Positions 1 to 9,141 of a stretch of 64,000 nucleotides of DNA are shown here, in pieces. The DNA is taken from assembly GCF_047973035.1 (NCBI RefSeq), contig NZ_JBKEBF010000018.1:17327-81326 (forward strand), in the 5' to 3' direction. How positions within the stretch are numbered: the first letter of the stretch is position 1; each line of letters begins with the position of its first letter. Both the position numbers and the translations under genes were made by a program. Source of the stretch: Oleidesulfovibrio sp047973035. GTDB taxonomy: Bacteria; Desulfobacterota; Desulfovibrionia; Desulfovibrionales; Desulfovibrionaceae. A model generated the notes under the pieces. The model was not told where the DNA came from. It ran no database searches and saw only the letters and a list, made by a program, of their open reading frames with translations.

Positions 1-782
1 ACCCCCAGCATATCCCCGAACATAAAGCCCCAATGCTGTGAGGGAGTATCTGACTGCATCCAGTAACCATCATGGTCAAGAAGCATCAAAGAGCCCTCTT
101 GGGAGTTCTGTTTCATCCAGATACCATTAAGAATGTGCTCTGCCAGATAATTGAAAAGAATAACGCCGACGACTTTTCCCTGGCTATTTACAAGTTGTGC
201 TCCAACTCTGAGCATAGGCTTGTAAGGTACTTCAACCACTCCATTTTCAATATTCAGATCAAGCCGTGAAATATACAATTCATGAGGCTTGATGTTCATC
301 ATTTCTTTAAAATAGTAACGTGTTGATTTGTCTGACAAATAATCATCAGGTACAACAACAGGGCCTGTTTCGGTTCGATTAACCCTGTACAGCTCCATGC
401 CGGAGGCAGAAATCAGTCTGATCTGGTCAAATTGGGTATTATCAACCGCAAAAGCATAAAGGTCCTGCTTCAGTTGCGCAAAATTCTGTTCGTCAGGGGT
501 TTCGGTATAGGCAAAGAGAGAAAAACGATTCAACGCATTCAATACACTTTGAAAAACAAGATTAAGCTCCAGCGAGGTGCCGTCATATGCATGGCCCACA
601 CGAGCTTGTTCCTGTTTTTTTTCCATATTGAGCTGCTGCTGTTTATCCGCGTAGAAAAAAAAGCCGATAGCAAAGGCAGATAAGAATACAGCCGGAAGGA
701 ATAAAGTAAGGAACGCCGCAAAGATACCTGAGGAGCGCGTTTCTTGAGATCTGAAGTATGTTTTTAGGGAAGTCGTAACCAT
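1..782 (-). CDS. Cache-domain sensory protein, N-terminal part (truncated by window edge)
   Basis: An uninterrupted minus-strand frame of about 260 codons starts with ATG at 782-780 and runs off the left edge, so only the sensor half is seen. Residues about 20-45 form one transmembrane segment (AAFLTLFLPAVFLSAFAIGF). The following extracytoplasmic part contains YYFKEMMNIKPHELYISRLD and a later LVNSQGKVVGVILFNY segment, the pattern of double-Cache (dCACHE) ligand-binding domains. Such domains usually sit in front of a histidine kinase, diguanylate cyclase or chemoreceptor output, which lies outside the window. Family assignment is from residue patterns; the ligand is unknown. Confidence 0.72.
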   Translation of the reverse strand, partial: MVTTSLKTYFRSQETRSSGIFAAFLTLFLPAVFLSAFAIGFFFYADKQQQLNMEKKQEQARVGHAYDGTSLELNLVFQSVLNALNRFSLFAYTETPDEQNFAQLKQDLYAFAVDNTQFDQIRLISASGMELYRVNRTETGPVVVPDDYLSDKSTRYYFKEMMNIKPHELYISRLDLNIENGVVEVPYKPMLRVGAQLVNSQGKVVGVILFNYLAEHILNGIWMKQNSQEGSLMLLDHDGYWMQSDTPSQHWGFMFGDMLG

Positions 783-837
783 GTATCCAATATAGGGAGC
801 ATGGTCAGGGGGGTGAATGATAATCCAGAGGATACAA

Positions 838-861
838 AAAAAGCCCCGTAAAACGGGGCTT
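838..861 (-). terminator. Rho-independent terminator after the tRNA-Met pair
   Basis: On the minus strand AGCCCCG, a short TTTTA loop and CGGGGCT are followed by a run of Ts. It lies just downstream of the proximal tRNA-Met copy. Confidence 0.75.
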
Positions 862-868
862 ATTTTCT

Positions 869-945
869 TGGTAGCGAGGGAGGGAATTGAACCCCCGACA
901 CTGCGGATATGAGCCGCATGCTCTAACCAACTGAGCTACCTCGCC
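869..945 (-). tRNA. tRNA-Met (anticodon CAT), copy 1
   Basis: The 77-nt minus-strand sequence folds as a full cloverleaf: acceptor GGCGAGG/CCTCGCT with a G-U closing pair, D-arm GCTC/GAGC, anticodon stem TGCGG/CCGCA with loop CTCATAT, T-loop TTCAATT, and an encoded CCA end. Anticodon CAT fits elongator tRNA-Met. An Ile2 tRNA, which also has a genomic CAT before lysidine modification, cannot be excluded. It is not the initiator, because the C1-A72 mismatch is absent. Confidence 0.93.
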
Positions 946-1042
946 GCAAATGCAACACTTGTGTTGCGGGATTTGGTTTGTGACTTTTTTCAGCCAAGTT
1001 GTCAATCTTTTCATCAAAAAAAGAACAAATGGTCTGCCACTG

Positions 1043-1071
1043 AAAAAGCAAACTCCGCCATAAGCCGGAGT
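1043..1071 (-). terminator. hairpin between the two tRNA-Met genes
   Basis: On the minus strand ACTCCG and CGGAGT arms enclose a short loop and are followed by TTTGCTTTTT. It may terminate the distal tRNA copy, making the two copies separate units, or act as a processing hairpin. Confidence 0.45.
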
Positions 1072-1079
1072 ATTATTGA

Positions 1080-1156
1080 TGGTAGCGAGGGAGGGAATTG
1101 AACCCCCGACACTGCGGATATGAGCCGCATGCTCTAACCAACTGAGCTACCTCGCC
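1080..1156 (-). tRNA. tRNA-Met (anticodon CAT), copy 2
   Basis: Base-for-base identical over all 77 nt to the copy at 869-945, including the encoded CCA. The two genes sit in the same orientation 134 bp apart with unlike spacers, so this is an old tandem duplication kept identical. Confidence 0.93.
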
Positions 1157-1226
1157 ATCCGATGTCGTTGTTGCGACGGAGGCAGTGTTTATCCAAGAAT
1201 AAAAACCTTTGCAAGTTTTTTTTCAC

Positions 1227-2021
1227 CTATGCCCAAAAAAGAAGCACAAGCGGCGCAAGGGCCAACCTGTACCATGCAAACGGCCTGAACGTCATGCAGC
1301 CGACAAGGTGAATGAAGGTTTTCACAGCAAGCCAGGCTGATAAGAAAGAAACGCCGAAACCAACAGCCCAGAAAGGAAGATCCGCAACTGAAAATAACGA
1401 GGCGGATTTGTACAGATCGTAACCGGTAGCGGCAAACATAATGGGCACGGCAGCAACAAAAGAATATTCCGCCGCAAGCTTACGTCGGCTGCCTAACAGC
1501 AAAGCGCCCATAATTGTCGCGGCGGATCGAGAAAAACCGGGCCATAGTGCAAGGCACTGAAAGAGCCCAATCCCTAAAGCCAGCTTGGGCGTGACATCAT
1601 CTAGCGACTCATAGCTGGTTCCTTCACCTCGCCTTTCAACAAGCAGAATATACACTGCACCTATGGCCAGAGCCCAGGCGACGGTAACCGGTCCGAAAAG
1701 GTGCTCTTTTATGTAACTATGAGCCAACAGCCCCAGAAAGCTTGCCGGAGCCGATGTAAGTGCCAGCAGCAGCCAGCCGCGAATACCGGAAAAACGTCGC
1801 TCGCACCTGAAGTTGAATAAATCTTTAAAACGTTCTTTATAGAGGCAGACCACGGCAAGAATTGCCCCTAACTGAATAGCAACCTGAAAGGATTCAGCCT
1901 TTGGTCCCGTATAGTCCAAAAGGTAGCCGGTTATAATAAGATGCCCAGTGGAAGATACAGGCAGAAATTCAGTTAATCCTTCTACAAGACCCAAAGTGGC
2001 AGCAATCAATAAATCAGTCAT
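1227..2021 (-). CDS. uppP: undecaprenyl-diphosphatase UppP (BacA)
   Basis: Integral membrane enzyme that dephosphorylates undecaprenyl diphosphate, recycling the lipid carrier for peptidoglycan and other surface polymers; overproduction of the family gives bacitracin resistance. The 264-residue protein has the two family signatures, EGLTEFLPVSSTGH near the N terminus and PGFSRSAATI in the second half, and many hydrophobic helices. ATG at 2021 (MTDLLIAATLGLVEG) gives the usual family length. An in-frame extension to 2186 would add 55 non-homologous residues and reach the divergent gene at 2187, so it was not used. Confidence 0.95.
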   Translation of the reverse strand: MTDLLIAATLGLVEGLTEFLPVSSTGHLIITGYLLDYTGPKAESFQVAIQLGAILAVVCLYKERFKDLFNFRCERRFSGIRGWLLLALTSAPASFLGLLAHSYIKEHLFGPVTVAWALAIGAVYILLVERRGEGTSYESLDDVTPKLALGIGLFQCLALWPGFSRSAATIMGALLLGSRRKLAAEYSFVAAVPIMFAATGYDLYKSASLFSVADLPFWAVGFGVSFLSAWLAVKTFIHLVGCMTFRPFAWYRLALAPLVLLFWA

Positions 2022-2186
2022 TAACAATAATACCTGTGTAAAGTGTGGGGTGACAAATGGCGAAAACTCTGAACAGGCGAATAGCTTATGCTGCAACCTG
2101 TTGCAAGCAACATGGTGATAAGGTAGAAAGCCTGATTCCTTGGCTGCGTTAAGCCAGTCTGCACCAATCAACTTCAGGATGTCCAA

Positions 2187-2381
2187 ATGACCACAATTAT
2201 GCCTGGCAGCGAACTTGTTCGCAAAGCTATTGAGTACATCGCGGAGTCCGGAAAAAGCGGTTTACCCGTTGAAAAACTGATTGAAGAAGCAGGAATGCGT
2301 TTCAACTTAAGCCCTAAGGACTGTCAGATGCTCGAAGATTTTCTCCGCACAAATAATTCAGTCACCACCCAGCAGAAGTAG
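2187..2381 (+). CDS. small conserved-type hypothetical protein (64 aa)
   Basis: Sixty-four residues starting MTTIMPGSELVRKAIEYIAE, with AGGA about 7 nt before the ATG. The charged, helix-rich sequence (PVEKLIEEAGMRFNLSPKDC) suggests a small all-helical or winged-helix fold. It sits 35 bp before lptF on the same strand and is probably cotranscribed with lptF-lptG. No function can be assigned. Confidence 0.7.
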   Translation: MTTIMPGSELVRKAIEYIAESGKSGLPVEKLIEEAGMRFNLSPKDCQMLEDFLRTNNSVTTQQK

Positions 2382-2416
2382 GGAGGCACTCTCTGTTTCG
2401 TTCTCATATCAGCCTG

Positions 2417-3574
2417 TTGCAGAAGCAGCTTTTCAAAGAGCTTTTTTCACTTTTCGGCCTCTGCATGGGTTCACTGCTCTCACTGATCCTCATCGGCAGG
2501 ATGCTGCAGTTGCGCGAGTTGTTTCTCGGTCTCGACCTTGGAGCGCTCGATATGGCAACTCTTTTCGTATACCTGAGCCCGCTTTTCCTTACACTGATCA
2601 TACCCATTGCCTGTATGCTCAGCGTATTCCTGACGTTCCTTCGCATGAGCACAGACAGAGAGCTGATTGCGCTTAAGGCAGGCGGCCTCAGCCTTTTTCA
2701 GCTTCTGCCTGCACCAATTCTGTTTTGCCTGATTTGCGGCGCTTTCAACCTGTACATTTCACTTTCCGGAGTGGCATGGGGAATGGGTAACTTCCGCCAT
2801 ACCATTATGGAAATAGCGAACACCCGCGCAAAAATCGTACTGCAACCGGGAGTTTTCAACCAGACAGTGCCCGGGCTTACTGTGTTTGCAAGAAATGTGG
2901 ACAGCAGTTCCGGTGAGCTTGGCTATGTCATGGTAGAAGACAACAGCCGCGACGGCACCAGCATTCTTATTCTTGCCCCTTCTGGAAGGCTTCTTTCCGA
3001 CGAGCGGCTCGGAGAACTCATTTTTAAGCTGCATGACGGTAAGATTTATCGCCAACAGCAAGACAGTGTAAGCGTCCTCGACTTTTCAGACTACACTGTA
3101 CGTCTGGAGCTCAGTCAGATTTTCAAGGGTGTAACTCTAGGGAAAATCAAGCCTAAAGAACTTTCGTGGCAGGACCTGCGCAGTATCAACCCGTCACATC
3201 CGATGGCCCAAAAAGACGCCAACTTCATGCGAAAGGTAGAGGTGGAACTTCAGAAAAGGTGGGTACTACCAATGGCCTGCCTTGTGTTAGGTTTATTCGC
3301 AATGCCTCTGGCGTGCGCTTTCCAAGGGCTTGAAAAGCAATTCGGCATCCTGTTAGCATTGGCCATGTTTCTGGTGTATTATACATTGTTGTCCGTCGGC
3401 CTTTCAACGGGGGAATCAGGCACAATTCCTCCGGCAGTGGGCCTGTGGATGCCTAACTTGATTTTTCTTGCTATCGGCCTGTTCTGGCTGGACAGAGCAG
3501 AGCGCGAGCGCTCGCTTAATCTGGCGAGTTATCTTTCTCATATAAAACTGTTCCGTAAAAAGAGCGCACAGTGA
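2417..3574 (+). CDS. lptF: LPS export permease LptF (YjgP/YjgQ family)
   Basis: One of two inner-membrane permease subunits that, with ATPase LptB, extract LPS and drive it through the Lpt bridge. There are three hydrophobic N-terminal segments, the family segment LSVFLTFLRMSTDRELIALKAGG at about 74-96, a periplasmic middle domain and three C-terminal transmembrane helices. It overlaps lptG by 4 bases. The start is unclear: the TTG used here has no ribosome-binding site, while AGGGAGG ends 6 nt before an in-frame CTG at 2393 (see findings). Confidence 0.92.
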   Translation: MQKQLFKELFSLFGLCMGSLLSLILIGRMLQLRELFLGLDLGALDMATLFVYLSPLFLTLIIPIACMLSVFLTFLRMSTDRELIALKAGGLSLFQLLPAPILFCLICGAFNLYISLSGVAWGMGNFRHTIMEIANTRAKIVLQPGVFNQTVPGLTVFARNVDSSSGELGYVMVEDNSRDGTSILILAPSGRLLSDERLGELIFKLHDGKIYRQQQDSVSVLDFSDYTVRLELSQIFKGVTLGKIKPKELSWQDLRSINPSHPMAQKDANFMRKVEVELQKRWVLPMACLVLGLFAMPLACAFQGLEKQFGILLALAMFLVYYTLLSVGLSTGESGTIPPAVGLWMPNLIFLAIGLFWLDRAERERSLNLASYLSHIKLFRKKSAQ

Positions 3575-4650
3575 GCATTCTTTCACGATATCTTTTAAAA
3601 ACTAACCTGTTCCTGACTCTGCTTACGCTGACCATCGGAACAGGAATATATCTGCTTTCAGACTTGTTTGACAGGCTTGATGACTTTCTCGGGGCCGGAC
3701 TCGGTGCTGAAGTTATCCTGAAATACTTTGCAGTCAAAACGCCGTTGATCATTTCGCAGATTCTGCCTGCGGTGTTCTTACTGGCCGCAGTCATTCAGCT
3801 TTGCATTATGGCCCGCGACAGGGAACTGGTCGCTCTTCAGGCTGGCGGCATATCCTTTCTGCGCCTTACACGTTTTTTCATCGTGTACGCCATGATATGG
3901 GCAGGAATACAGTTAGGATTCTCTCAGGTTTTAGGCATTTACGGAGAGAAAGAAGCAAGCCAGATATGGAAAGAGCAAGTCCGCAATCGCCAAGCGGGAG
4001 AAGTGACTCTTGCCAACCTCTGGTTTACTGAAGGCAACAGAGTTATAAAAATCAGCACACTGCAGCCGCTGAAAGAGCAAGGCACCAACGTTACAGTATA
4101 CGAGCTGGGAGAAGACAAAAACAGTGTGTTACAGGTTGTGACTGCTGCACACTTTACAGCCACTGAAGGGAAGTGGACCCTCACAAACTGCACTCGTCTT
4201 ATTCCCGGTGCTTACGAAGTAGAAACTCTTGAAAGGGTAGTGCTTCCCATTCAGCAGGACGTTAAGGCGTTTGCCATCGTCGACCCGAGAGGAGACCCGT
4301 CACGCCTTCCTCTTTGGCAACTGCAAGATGCCATCAACAGGCTGAAGCAGAGCGGTTCCAACGTAGAAGCACTTCGCACTGCGTGGCATATGAAGCTTGC
4401 CTATGCGTTCTCACTGGTTTCAATGGCCTTAATTGCGCTTGCCTTAATAACTTGGCGGGACAGCATTTATCTGAATATTGGGGCGTCGCTGCTGCTGGTT
4501 TTTGTGTTTTATACGCTGTTTACCATTGGTGGTTCGCTTGGAGAAAACGGAATTCTGCCCCCGGGCGTTGCAGCATGGGGAGCAAATGCCCTTTTCGGCG
4601 GTTCCGCCATCTTCAGGCTAGTCTATGTATCACGGTCCAAAACTGCATAA
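3571..4650 (+). CDS. lptG: LPS export permease LptG (YjgP/YjgQ family)
   Basis: Second permease subunit of the LptBFG exporter. The 359-residue protein opens with a transmembrane helix and LYLLSDLFDRLDDFLGAGL, typical of LptG, repeats the family motif MARDRELVALQAGGISFLRL, and ends with three hydrophobic helices. GTG at 3571 overlaps the lptF stop (GTGA), implying translational coupling. A strong hairpin follows immediately, ending the operon. Confidence 0.93.
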   Translation: MSILSRYLLKTNLFLTLLTLTIGTGIYLLSDLFDRLDDFLGAGLGAEVILKYFAVKTPLIISQILPAVFLLAAVIQLCIMARDRELVALQAGGISFLRLTRFFIVYAMIWAGIQLGFSQVLGIYGEKEASQIWKEQVRNRQAGEVTLANLWFTEGNRVIKISTLQPLKEQGTNVTVYELGEDKNSVLQVVTAAHFTATEGKWTLTNCTRLIPGAYEVETLERVVLPIQQDVKAFAIVDPRGDPSRLPLWQLQDAINRLKQSGSNVEALRTAWHMKLAYAFSLVSMALIALALITWRDSIYLNIGASLLLVFVFYTLFTIGGSLGENGILPPGVAAWGANALFGGSAIFRLVYVSRSKTA

Positions 4651-4679
4651 AAAAAGCGGAACGAAAGTTCCGCTTTTTT
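4651..4679. terminator. bidirectional terminator between lptG and engB
   Basis: Perfect 12-bp arms AAAAAGCGGAAC and GTTCCGCTTTTT with a GAAA tetraloop; A-run and T-run flanks let it serve both convergent genes. Confidence 0.88.
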
Positions 4680-4697
4680 GTTAGTCCACTAAAAACA

Positions 4698-5318
4698 CTA
4701 TTCTTCAGAATCAGATTCCGGCTCAATGTCATGGACAAAATCAGGAAATGCCATACGGTGCAGGGCATTCCACAATTTGTCTTTACCCATACCGGTTTTG
4801 CTGGAAAACAGAATAGGATTCCCGCCGCCCAGAATGTCCCGCCATTCTCGTTGGCGCTTAGCACGCTCCTGCTGTTTGCACTTATCAGCCTTGGTCAAAA
4901 CCGGTAATAGCGGTATACCTGCCTGTCTTGCAAAGGATGCAAGCTCAACATCAAGTTTCTGCGGAGTAAGTCTGCAATCAAGCAAAATCGCGATACCGCA
5001 GACTGCAGGCGTATCTGTAAGATATTTACGAATAAGCTTCGCCCACTTTTCGCGCTCGACCTTACTGCATCGTGCGTAACCGTATCCGGGAAGATCAACA
5101 ACATAGTAGGCATCAGGGTCAACCTGATAAAAGTTGATACTACGCGTTTTGCCGGGAGTAGAGCTTATACGTGCAAGGCCTTTGCGCCCTGCAAGCGTGT
5201 TTACAAGAGAAGATTTGCCTACATTTGAACGCCCCGCAAGGGCAATTTGCGGCGCAGTATATGCTATAAGCTGATCAAGAGTATAAATGGTGCTATCAAG
5301 TACTAATTTTGGCTGCAT
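4698..5318 (-). CDS. engB: ribosome biogenesis GTPase EngB (YsxC/YihA)
   Basis: Small essential GTPase that assists late 50S ribosome assembly. The 206-residue protein shows G1 GRSNVGKS at 29-36, G3 DLPGYGYA at 75-82 and G4 TKAD, in the spacing of the EngB family, with the acidic tail (PESDSEE) common in it. Monocistronic, convergent with lptG. Confidence 0.96.
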   Translation of the reverse strand: MQPKLVLDSTIYTLDQLIAYTAPQIALAGRSNVGKSSLVNTLAGRKGLARISSTPGKTRSINFYQVDPDAYYVVDLPGYGYARCSKVEREKWAKLIRKYLTDTPAVCGIAILLDCRLTPQKLDVELASFARQAGIPLLPVLTKADKCKQQERAKRQREWRDILGGGNPILFSSKTGMGKDKLWNALHRMAFPDFVHDIEPESDSEE

Positions 5319-5478
5319 AACTAAATCTGTTGTTAAAAATATGCTTGTTGAAACTCAACACACAGGCAGACTTGACAAGATTTGTAGCTTGGGAAAAAAT
5401 ATTCAGCTTTTCGTCCGTCGATGCCTGCTTTTCTGATGCTAGCAGAAGCGAGGCGCAAAAACAAAGAGGATTTTTAGC

Positions 5479-5943
5479 ATGAAAAGCTTCAACATTTTGA
5501 TAATGAACGGCCCCAACCTTGGCCATCTGGGCAAAAGACAGCCAGAAATATACGGTACACAGGGCATGGACAACTTACCAGCAATGCTGAAGCAACTCAT
5601 GGGTGACAATGCCGGCAGGGTTACACTTCAGCATTTTCAAAGCAACTCTGAAGGAGCTTTGATTGACAGACTGGAAGCCACCCGCGCCGATGGAACGTCC
5701 GGCGTAGTGTTAAATGCCGGAGCATATACTCACACAAGCCTTGCTCTGGCAGACTGTCTTGCATGGATCAAAATTCCTTGTGTAGAGGCTCACATCAGCA
5801 ACGTTCTTGCCAGAAGCGAACAACTTCGTCAGCGTAGCCTCATAGGCAGGCATGTCATCGGCGTAGTCGCCGGTTTCGGCCTTATGAGTTACGCGTTAGG
5901 AGTACAGGCTCTGGCAATGCACCTGCAGGAACGCGAAGAATAA
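5479..5943 (+). CDS. aroQ: type II 3-dehydroquinate dehydratase
   Basis: Shikimate-pathway enzyme converting 3-dehydroquinate to 3-dehydroshikimate. The 154-residue protein has the type II signature NGPNLGHLGKRQPEIYG (Arg20 and Tyr25 in the flexible active-site lid), NSEGALIDRL, the anion-binding NAGAYTHTSLAL, and VEAHISN with the catalytic His. First gene of an aroQ-efp cluster. Confidence 0.97.
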   Translation: MKSFNILIMNGPNLGHLGKRQPEIYGTQGMDNLPAMLKQLMGDNAGRVTLQHFQSNSEGALIDRLEATRADGTSGVVLNAGAYTHTSLALADCLAWIKIPCVEAHISNVLARSEQLRQRSLIGRHVIGVVAGFGLMSYALGVQALAMHLQEREE

Positions 5944-5993
5944 CCTTAGGAACCAGGCCAACGGGCTTTATTGTTAACTTTTTCGGAGGAATA

Positions 5994-6551
5994 ATGTTTT
6001 CTACCACTGACTTCAGGCGCGGTCTGCGCATTGAGATGGATGGCACCCCGTTTGAAATCGTAGATTTTCAGCACTTCAAGCCCGGTAAAGGCGGTGCAAT
6101 TGTGCGTACCAAGCTGCGCAACCTGCTTACCGGTCGCATTATTGATAACAACTTCCGTTCCGGTGAAAAAGTCGGCAAGCCTGACATGGAAAACCGCGAT
6201 ATGCAGTTTATTTTCCGCGAAGATGAAAACCTTGTCTTTATGGATTTGACTACATACGAACAGATTTACATGCCCCTTGAAACTACCGCGGGTAAAGAAG
6301 AATTTCTTAAAGACGGTCAGACCGTGCGTGTACTGCTGTACAACGGCAAGCCCCTTGAGCTTGAACTTCCTGCAGCTCTGGTGCTTGAAGTAACAGAGAC
6401 CGAGCCGGGCGCAAAAGGCGATACCGTTTCTAACGTTACCAAACCTGCAACCCTTGAAACCGGCATAGTTATTCAGGTTCCGATCTTCGTAAACATCGGC
6501 GACAGAGTAAAAGTGAACACTGAATCCCGGGAATATATGGGCCGCGAATAG
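5994..6551 (+). CDS. efp: elongation factor P
   Basis: tRNA-shaped factor that relieves ribosome stalling at polyproline stretches. The 185-residue protein has the KOW-like N domain with loop KPGKGGA (modifiable Lys at about 32), two OB domains and the C-terminal PIFVNIGDRVKVNTESREYMGR signature region. TCGGAGGAATA precedes the ATG as a strong ribosome-binding site. A 149-bp gap with a weak AAGGGA/TCCCTT hairpin separates it from ftsK. Confidence 0.97.
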   Translation: MFSTTDFRRGLRIEMDGTPFEIVDFQHFKPGKGGAIVRTKLRNLLTGRIIDNNFRSGEKVGKPDMENRDMQFIFREDENLVFMDLTTYEQIYMPLETTAGKEEFLKDGQTVRVLLYNGKPLELELPAALVLEVTETEPGAKGDTVSNVTKPATLETGIVIQVPIFVNIGDRVKVNTESREYMGRE

Positions 6552-6615
6552 CCCATCATCTGGTACCGGCGGCCAAAACACCGGCACCTATGGACGCATA
6601 ATCCTGGTTACGGTA

Positions 6616-6652
6616 AGGGATATGGCTGAAGAAGCTGTGTCCCTTATTCCTT
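6616..6652 (+). terminator. possible weak terminator or leader hairpin between efp and ftsK
   Basis: AAGGGA and TCCCTT arms enclose a GCT/AGC inner stem and are followed by ATTCCTTTAAG. The T-run is poor, so partial read-through into ftsK is likely. Confidence 0.35.
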
Positions 6653-6700
6653 TAAGTTTTCAACGTCCAATGGAGGCGAACCATTTCGAAAGGTAACAGA

Positions 6701-9127
6701 TTGGCGCGGGAGATTTTTGCTCTCTTCCTCGTCTTCTTAGGCTTTATGCTCCTTTTAAGCCTGATATCCCATAGTCAGGCAGATCCCAGCTTCAACCATG
6801 TCACCAGCAGGTCAAAAGGGTTCGAAAACTGGGCAGGGCTCACTGGCGCCTATGCATCCGGGCTGTTGGCAGACATTTTCGGTCTGGCAGCCTATCTGAT
6901 CCCCATAGCGCTGCTTACCTCGGCGGGCAGACACTACCTTAAGTCCGGCGATATTCAATGGTGGCGCTGGGTAGGCTTAACATTGCTGGCAATGTGCATT
7001 GCAACATTTGCCTCAGCCATACCTGTCAGCCTTGGGGATATCAACGGCGGCGGCTTGCTCGGCAATGAACTGTACCGCCTCAGCACCTTATTTCTGGGCG
7101 TTGCCGGTTCCAGCATAATCTGGCTTTTTTTATTTATCGTGGCGTTACAGCTTGCCGTAGGCTTCACATGGGCAACGGTAGCCGCTTTACTTGCCACGCT
7201 CATCGCCAGCATCCATATGCCGGAACGTATGCGCTCAGGCAACAAGGCTACTCGTAGTGAAAAAACAGAATATATCATAGAGCATGACTCTTCTTCGCGA
7301 GTCGAACGCCCCCCTGCCGTCAAAAAAAGTAAAGCCGGAGCAGTGTGGAACAAGGCAAAAGAAATCTGGAAAAACTTCTTTCCTTCTCAGCCCGAAGGCG
7401 AACTCGTACTTTCACAGCGCGTGGAATTGCCGGCGGCAGAAGAGGACAGGGCATCGCTTTTTGCCTTTGAGGATGAACCCGTCATGACCAGCCCGCAGCC
7501 CCGTAAAGAGGCAGAGAACGCAGGGCAGTTTTATATTGGCCCAGAATTACACGAATCACAGCCCTTGGCAAACTTACAGCCTGAAGTTACTCCTTCAACG
7601 ACAGTAGGCGCAGACTCGCAACCTCGGGTAAAGCAGCCAGAACCACAAAAGGCTGCTGCTCCAGTACGCCCGAAACGCAAAATTGCACTTCCCTCTGTTT
7701 CTTTACTGGAAACACCCAAAGGTATTGATAAAAAGGCACCGAGAGCAATTCTGGAAGAAAAAGGGCAGACACTTGTGAACTGTCTTGCGGACTTCGGCAT
7801 ACAAGGCGAGCTTGTCCGCATCACGCCCGGGCCTGTTGTTACCATGTTTGAAATCAGGCCCGCAGCCGGCGTAAAAGTAAGCCGTATAGCAAACCTCAGC
7901 GATGACCTTGCCCTTGCGCTTAAAGCAATAGCTGTGCGCATTCAGGCACCCATTCCGGGTAAAGACACCGTAGGGATTGAAATTCCTAACGAAGAGCGGG
8001 AAACTGTCAGCCTGAAAGAGCTGCTTGGAGCCGATTCGTTCAGTAAAGCGGAATCACTGCTTACCATGGCAGTAGGCAAGGATATAGCCGGAACCCCGAC
8101 AGTGGCAGATTTGGCAAAAATGCCGCATTTACTTGTTGCAGGAGCCACAGGCGCTGGGAAAAGTGTTTGCATCAACTCAATTTTAATGAGTTTTCTCTAC
8201 AAATCCCGCCCGGAAGAAGTTCAACTGCTTCTTGTGGACCCCAAACGCATTGAGCTTGCCGTATATGCGGATCTGCCGCATCTTGTACATCCGGTTGTTA
8301 CCGACATGTCACAGGCAAAAAATGCACTGGACTGGGCCGTTCATGAAATGGACAAGCGCTATGAAGCGATGGCCCGCCTTGGCGTACGAAATGTCACCAG
8401 CTACAATCAGAAGCTGAAAGACGTTGGGGACAAAAGACCACCAGAGCTCTGCGACCTTGAGCTGCTTCCTTACCTCGTTATCATTATCGACGAGCTGGCA
8501 GACCTTATGCTTACCGCTGCAAAAGAAGTGGAAACAAGCATCGTCCGCCTTGCACAGCTTGCCCGTGCTGCCGGTATACACATGATTCTTGCAACACAGC
8601 GCCCGAGCGTAGATGTTGTTACCGGCCTCATCAAAGCGAACTTCCCGTGCCGTATCTCGTTTCAGGTAACGTCAAAGCACGATTCGCGAACCATTCTTGA
8701 TACTGTCGGCGCAGAACATCTGCTGGGTAGAGGGGATATGCTCTTCAAACCGGGCGGCGGACGCTTGCAGCGCATGCATGGAGCTTTTGTATCAGATGAA
8801 GACGTTGTTACCGTTGTAAATTACTGGAAAGAACGGCAGGCCCCGAGTTATCGTGTTGACTTTGCAGAATGGGGCAGCCCTGCACAGGATGAAAACGCTG
8901 TAAGCGGCAGCATGGGCGGAGACAGCGTAGCTGATGATCCCGTTTATGCAGAGGCCGTTCAGTTCGTCATGGCGCAAGGCAAGGCCTCAATCTCGCTCAT
9001 TCAACGTCGTTTCCGCATCGGCTTCAACAGAGCCGCTAGATATGTTGAACAGATGGAGCAGGATGGCATTATCGGCCCTGCGGATGGTAGTAAGCCCAGA
9101 ATGGTCATTGGTGCCAGAGAAAGCTAA
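6701..9127 (+). CDS. ftsK: DNA translocase FtsK
   Basis: Septum-anchored hexameric motor that pumps chromosome termini and activates XerCD recombination. The 808-residue protein has four N-terminal membrane helices (to about 170), a charged linker (about 180-340), the motor domain with Walker A GATGAGKS near residue 482, IIIDELADLM as Walker B, and a C-terminal winged-helix gamma domain (from about 745, AQGKASISLIQRRFRIGFN). The start is TTG at 6701 preceded by AAAGGTAACAGA. lolA follows after 14 bp. The partner recombinase gene is at 17758. Confidence 0.96.
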   Translation: MAREIFALFLVFLGFMLLLSLISHSQADPSFNHVTSRSKGFENWAGLTGAYASGLLADIFGLAAYLIPIALLTSAGRHYLKSGDIQWWRWVGLTLLAMCIATFASAIPVSLGDINGGGLLGNELYRLSTLFLGVAGSSIIWLFLFIVALQLAVGFTWATVAALLATLIASIHMPERMRSGNKATRSEKTEYIIEHDSSSRVERPPAVKKSKAGAVWNKAKEIWKNFFPSQPEGELVLSQRVELPAAEEDRASLFAFEDEPVMTSPQPRKEAENAGQFYIGPELHESQPLANLQPEVTPSTTVGADSQPRVKQPEPQKAAAPVRPKRKIALPSVSLLETPKGIDKKAPRAILEEKGQTLVNCLADFGIQGELVRITPGPVVTMFEIRPAAGVKVSRIANLSDDLALALKAIAVRIQAPIPGKDTVGIEIPNEERETVSLKELLGADSFSKAESLLTMAVGKDIAGTPTVADLAKMPHLLVAGATGAGKSVCINSILMSFLYKSRPEEVQLLLVDPKRIELAVYADLPHLVHPVVTDMSQAKNALDWAVHEMDKRYEAMARLGVRNVTSYNQKLKDVGDKRPPELCDLELLPYLVIIIDELADLMLTAAKEVETSIVRLAQLARAAGIHMILATQRPSVDVVTGLIKANFPCRISFQVTSKHDSRTILDTVGAEHLLGRGDMLFKPGGGRLQRMHGAFVSDEDVVTVVNYWKERQAPSYRVDFAEWGSPAQDENAVSGSMGGDSVADDPVYAEAVQFVMAQGKASISLIQRRFRIGFNRAARYVEQMEQDGIIGPADGSKPRMVIGARES

Positions 9128-9141
9128 AAAGGAAATCACAG

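Noticed and set aside
5946..6587. 213-codon minus-strand frame
   Set aside because: Antisense to efp, whose product is unmistakable; the frame is a codon-bias shadow.
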